From a virus, in the IMG/VR virus record IMGVR_UViG_3300005288_000100, positions 1 to 35,270 of that record: DNA of 35,270 bases, one strand, 5' to 3'. The notes under the pieces were generated by a model. That model had not been told where the DNA came from and made no database searches. It was given only the letters and a program-made list of their open reading frames with translations. This document shows positions 33,973 to 35,270 of this stretch, in pieces (the stretch's first letter is position 1; each line of letters opens with the position of its first letter). A program made the translations under genes and the position numbers.

Positions 33973-35270
33973 GTGGCAGAAGTAGTTCGAAAGGAACAAT
34001 GCCCAAGGTGTGAAGCTGAGGGAAGAGACAACTCAATGAATAATCTCGCTGTCTATTCAGATGGTGGGAAGTTTTGTTTTGCTAGACATGGTATTATTGT
34101 CCGTGGAAGTGAATCAACCAATTACGTAGAAGAGAAGGAGTATGAGCTAGTGGGTACTGAATTTAATGAAGAAATTCATAATGAGCTGAAAGGGATTACT
34201 TCTGTAGATCCTCGTGGGTTTCGAGGACTCACTAAAAGTACATGCCAAGCATTTGGTGTACGGCATGAGTTTGATGGAGAGGGTAATGTTTCAAAGCAAT
34301 ACTACCCAACCACTACAGACTTTGAGCTGACAGGGTACAAATGGAGAGGTGTGCCCAAGACCTTTGGTGCTATTGGTGAGACAGGTAAACTGTGTGATTT
34401 GTTTATGCAGTTTAAGTTTAAAGCTGCCTCTGGTAAATACTGTGTAATCACATCTGGTGAACTAGATAGCCTCAGTGCATTCCAGATGCTTCGGGATTAT
34501 CAAGTAAGCAAAGGGAATGGTGATTATGAGGCTATTCCTGTGGTTTCTAGTACCATTGGAGAGTCTGGGAGTCATAAGCAGATCCAAGCCCAGTATGAGT
34601 GGTTTGACCGTTTTGAACGTATTATTATTGCCTATGACTCGGATGACGTTGGTAAGGCGTCTGCTGAAAAGGTAATGAAAGTACTTCCTCGTGGTAAAGT
34701 ATTCTTGATGGATATGGCACTTAAGGATTGCAATAAATACCTTGAGGATGGTAAACAAAAAGAATGGATCAATCTTTTCTTTAAAGCTCGACAGTTTGTC
34801 CCAGAAGGTGTGACATCCAGTCTTGATCTTGAAGCTAAGATGCTTGAGTATGTAAGTACACCACGTCTTTCCCTTCCTCCATTTATGCATAAGCTTGAAC
34901 GGATGCTTTGTGGTGGGATTCCACAAGATTGCATTGTAAATATCCTGAGTGCTTCCGGCACAGGCAAATCTACATTTGCAGATGCAATGATTCTTCATTG
35001 GATTATGACATCAGGGTTGCGTGTTGGTATTGTCAGTCTAGAGGTTGGTGAAGGTGAATACGGCGTAAACTTGAGCAGTAGTTATTGCCAATTCAAGTTG
35101 AATCTTCTGGAAAGCACAGAAGAACGAGTTGCATACCTGAAAGACCCTGTCAATATTGAAAAGCGTAAACAGTTGTGGCAGGATGAGAATGGTGATCCAC
35201 GTTTCTATCTTGTTGATAGTGATGTTGAAAACCTCAAAGCTCGTGTAGAATATTTGATTGTTGGTCTTGG
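33973..35270 (+). CDS. T7 gp4-like DNA primase-helicase (partial, runs off the right edge)
   Basis: An open frame of 432 codons without a stop in the window. The N-terminal zinc motif is C10-P-R-C13...C35-F-A-R-H39, where T7 gp4 has a fourth Cys. A TOPRIM domain follows with E163-L-D (GELDS) and D222-S-D-D (YDSDDVG), the metal-binding acidic residues. The RecA-like helicase domain begins near 300, with Walker A SASGTGKST at 326-334. It synthesises RNA primers and unwinds DNA at the phage fork as a hexamer. GTG start with AGGAGA upstream. It follows a GC-rich hairpin. Confidence 0.95.
   Translation, partial: MAEVVRKEQCPRCEAEGRDNSMNNLAVYSDGGKFCFARHGIIVRGSESTNYVEEKEYELVGTEFNEEIHNELKGITSVDPRGFRGLTKSTCQAFGVRHEFDGEGNVSKQYYPTTTDFELTGYKWRGVPKTFGAIGETGKLCDLFMQFKFKAASGKYCVITSGELDSLSAFQMLRDYQVSKGNGDYEAIPVVSSTIGESGSHKQIQAQYEWFDRFERIIIAYDSDDVGKASAEKVMKVLPRGKVFLMDMALKDCNKYLEDGKQKEWINLFFKARQFVPEGVTSSLDLEAKMLEYVSTPRLSLPPFMHKLERMLCGGIPQDCIVNILSASGTGKSTFADAMILHWIMTSGLRVGIVSLEVGEGEYGVNLSSSYCQFKLNLLESTEERVAYLKDPVNIEKRKQLWQDENGDPRFYLVDSDVENLKARVEYLIVGL

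Noticed and set aside
34462-34998. Minus-strand ORF of 178 codons opposite the primase-helicase
   Set aside because: It is antisense to the TOPRIM and Walker A coding region, which has strong motif support.
1-35270. CRISPR array or integrase/attachment site
   Set aside because: No regularly spaced repeats with unique spacers and no recombinase gene were found; the 50-bp repeat pair at 14.45 kb is a single pair.

Overview
The window reads as part of the genome of a tailed double-stranded DNA bacteriophage. Genes are packed end to end with overlapping start and stop codons (ATGA, GTGA, TAATG, TGATG). Most are short and unrecognised, strong Shine-Dalgarno sites precede many of them, and the recognisable genes are typical of lytic phages: a PhoH-like ATPase, a ClpP-like protease, a Nudix hydrolase, a dCMP deaminase, an ATP-dependent DNA ligase, a lambda-type protein phosphatase, a T7-gp4-like primase-helicase and four homing-endonuclease-like genes. 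The promoters visible are sigma70-like, so early transcription probably uses the host RNA polymerase; a gammaproteobacterial host is a reasonable guess but is not proven by the sequence. I see no structural, integrase, rRNA, tRNA or CRISPR features.

Layout. (1) Positions 1 to about 14.2 kb are a plus-strand block: a putative 2OG-Fe(II) oxygenase, PhoH, a homing endonuclease-like gene, ClpP-like protease, a run of tiny genes, Nudix hydrolase, dCMP deaminase, DNA ligase, a terminator fused to a promoter at 7.48 kb, then a phosphatase and about 20 small unknown genes ending in an HNH endonuclease. (2) 14.23 to 14.99 kb is a gene-free convergent zone with a terminator, hairpins, a 50-bp-spaced direct repeat and an excess of TTGACA hexamers. 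(3) About 15.0 to 31.5 kb is a minus-strand block of roughly 50 genes of 37 to 206 codons, most of unknown function, divided by about ten candidate promoters and several intrinsic terminators. It holds two paralogous homing-endonuclease-like genes, a helicase-like P-loop protein, a zinc-finger protein, a protein resembling the EF-Ts N-terminal domain and several membrane proteins. Such promoter-rich small-gene regions in phages usually hold early host-takeover genes. (4) 31.51 to 31.75 kb is a divergent control region with back-to-back promoters and palindromic half-sites. (5) From 31.75 kb a plus-strand block leads into the replication genes, and the primase-helicase runs off the right edge.

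How it fits together. dCMP deaminase and the Nudix enzyme act on nucleotide pools, ligase and primase-helicase act in DNA replication, and PhoH, ClpP-like protease and phosphatase are common auxiliary functions. The minus-strand block probably reshapes host metabolism early.

The most unusual feature is a recurrent control element in which the -35 box TTGACG lies in or across the loop of an intrinsic-terminator hairpin, with the -10 box exactly 17 bases downstream. It occurs at 7.48 kb (plus strand) and at 19.2 and 28.0 kb (minus strand), with a reduced form at 21.5 kb. Two otherwise good genes (9341 and 33688) have well-spaced ribosome sites but no canonical start codon.
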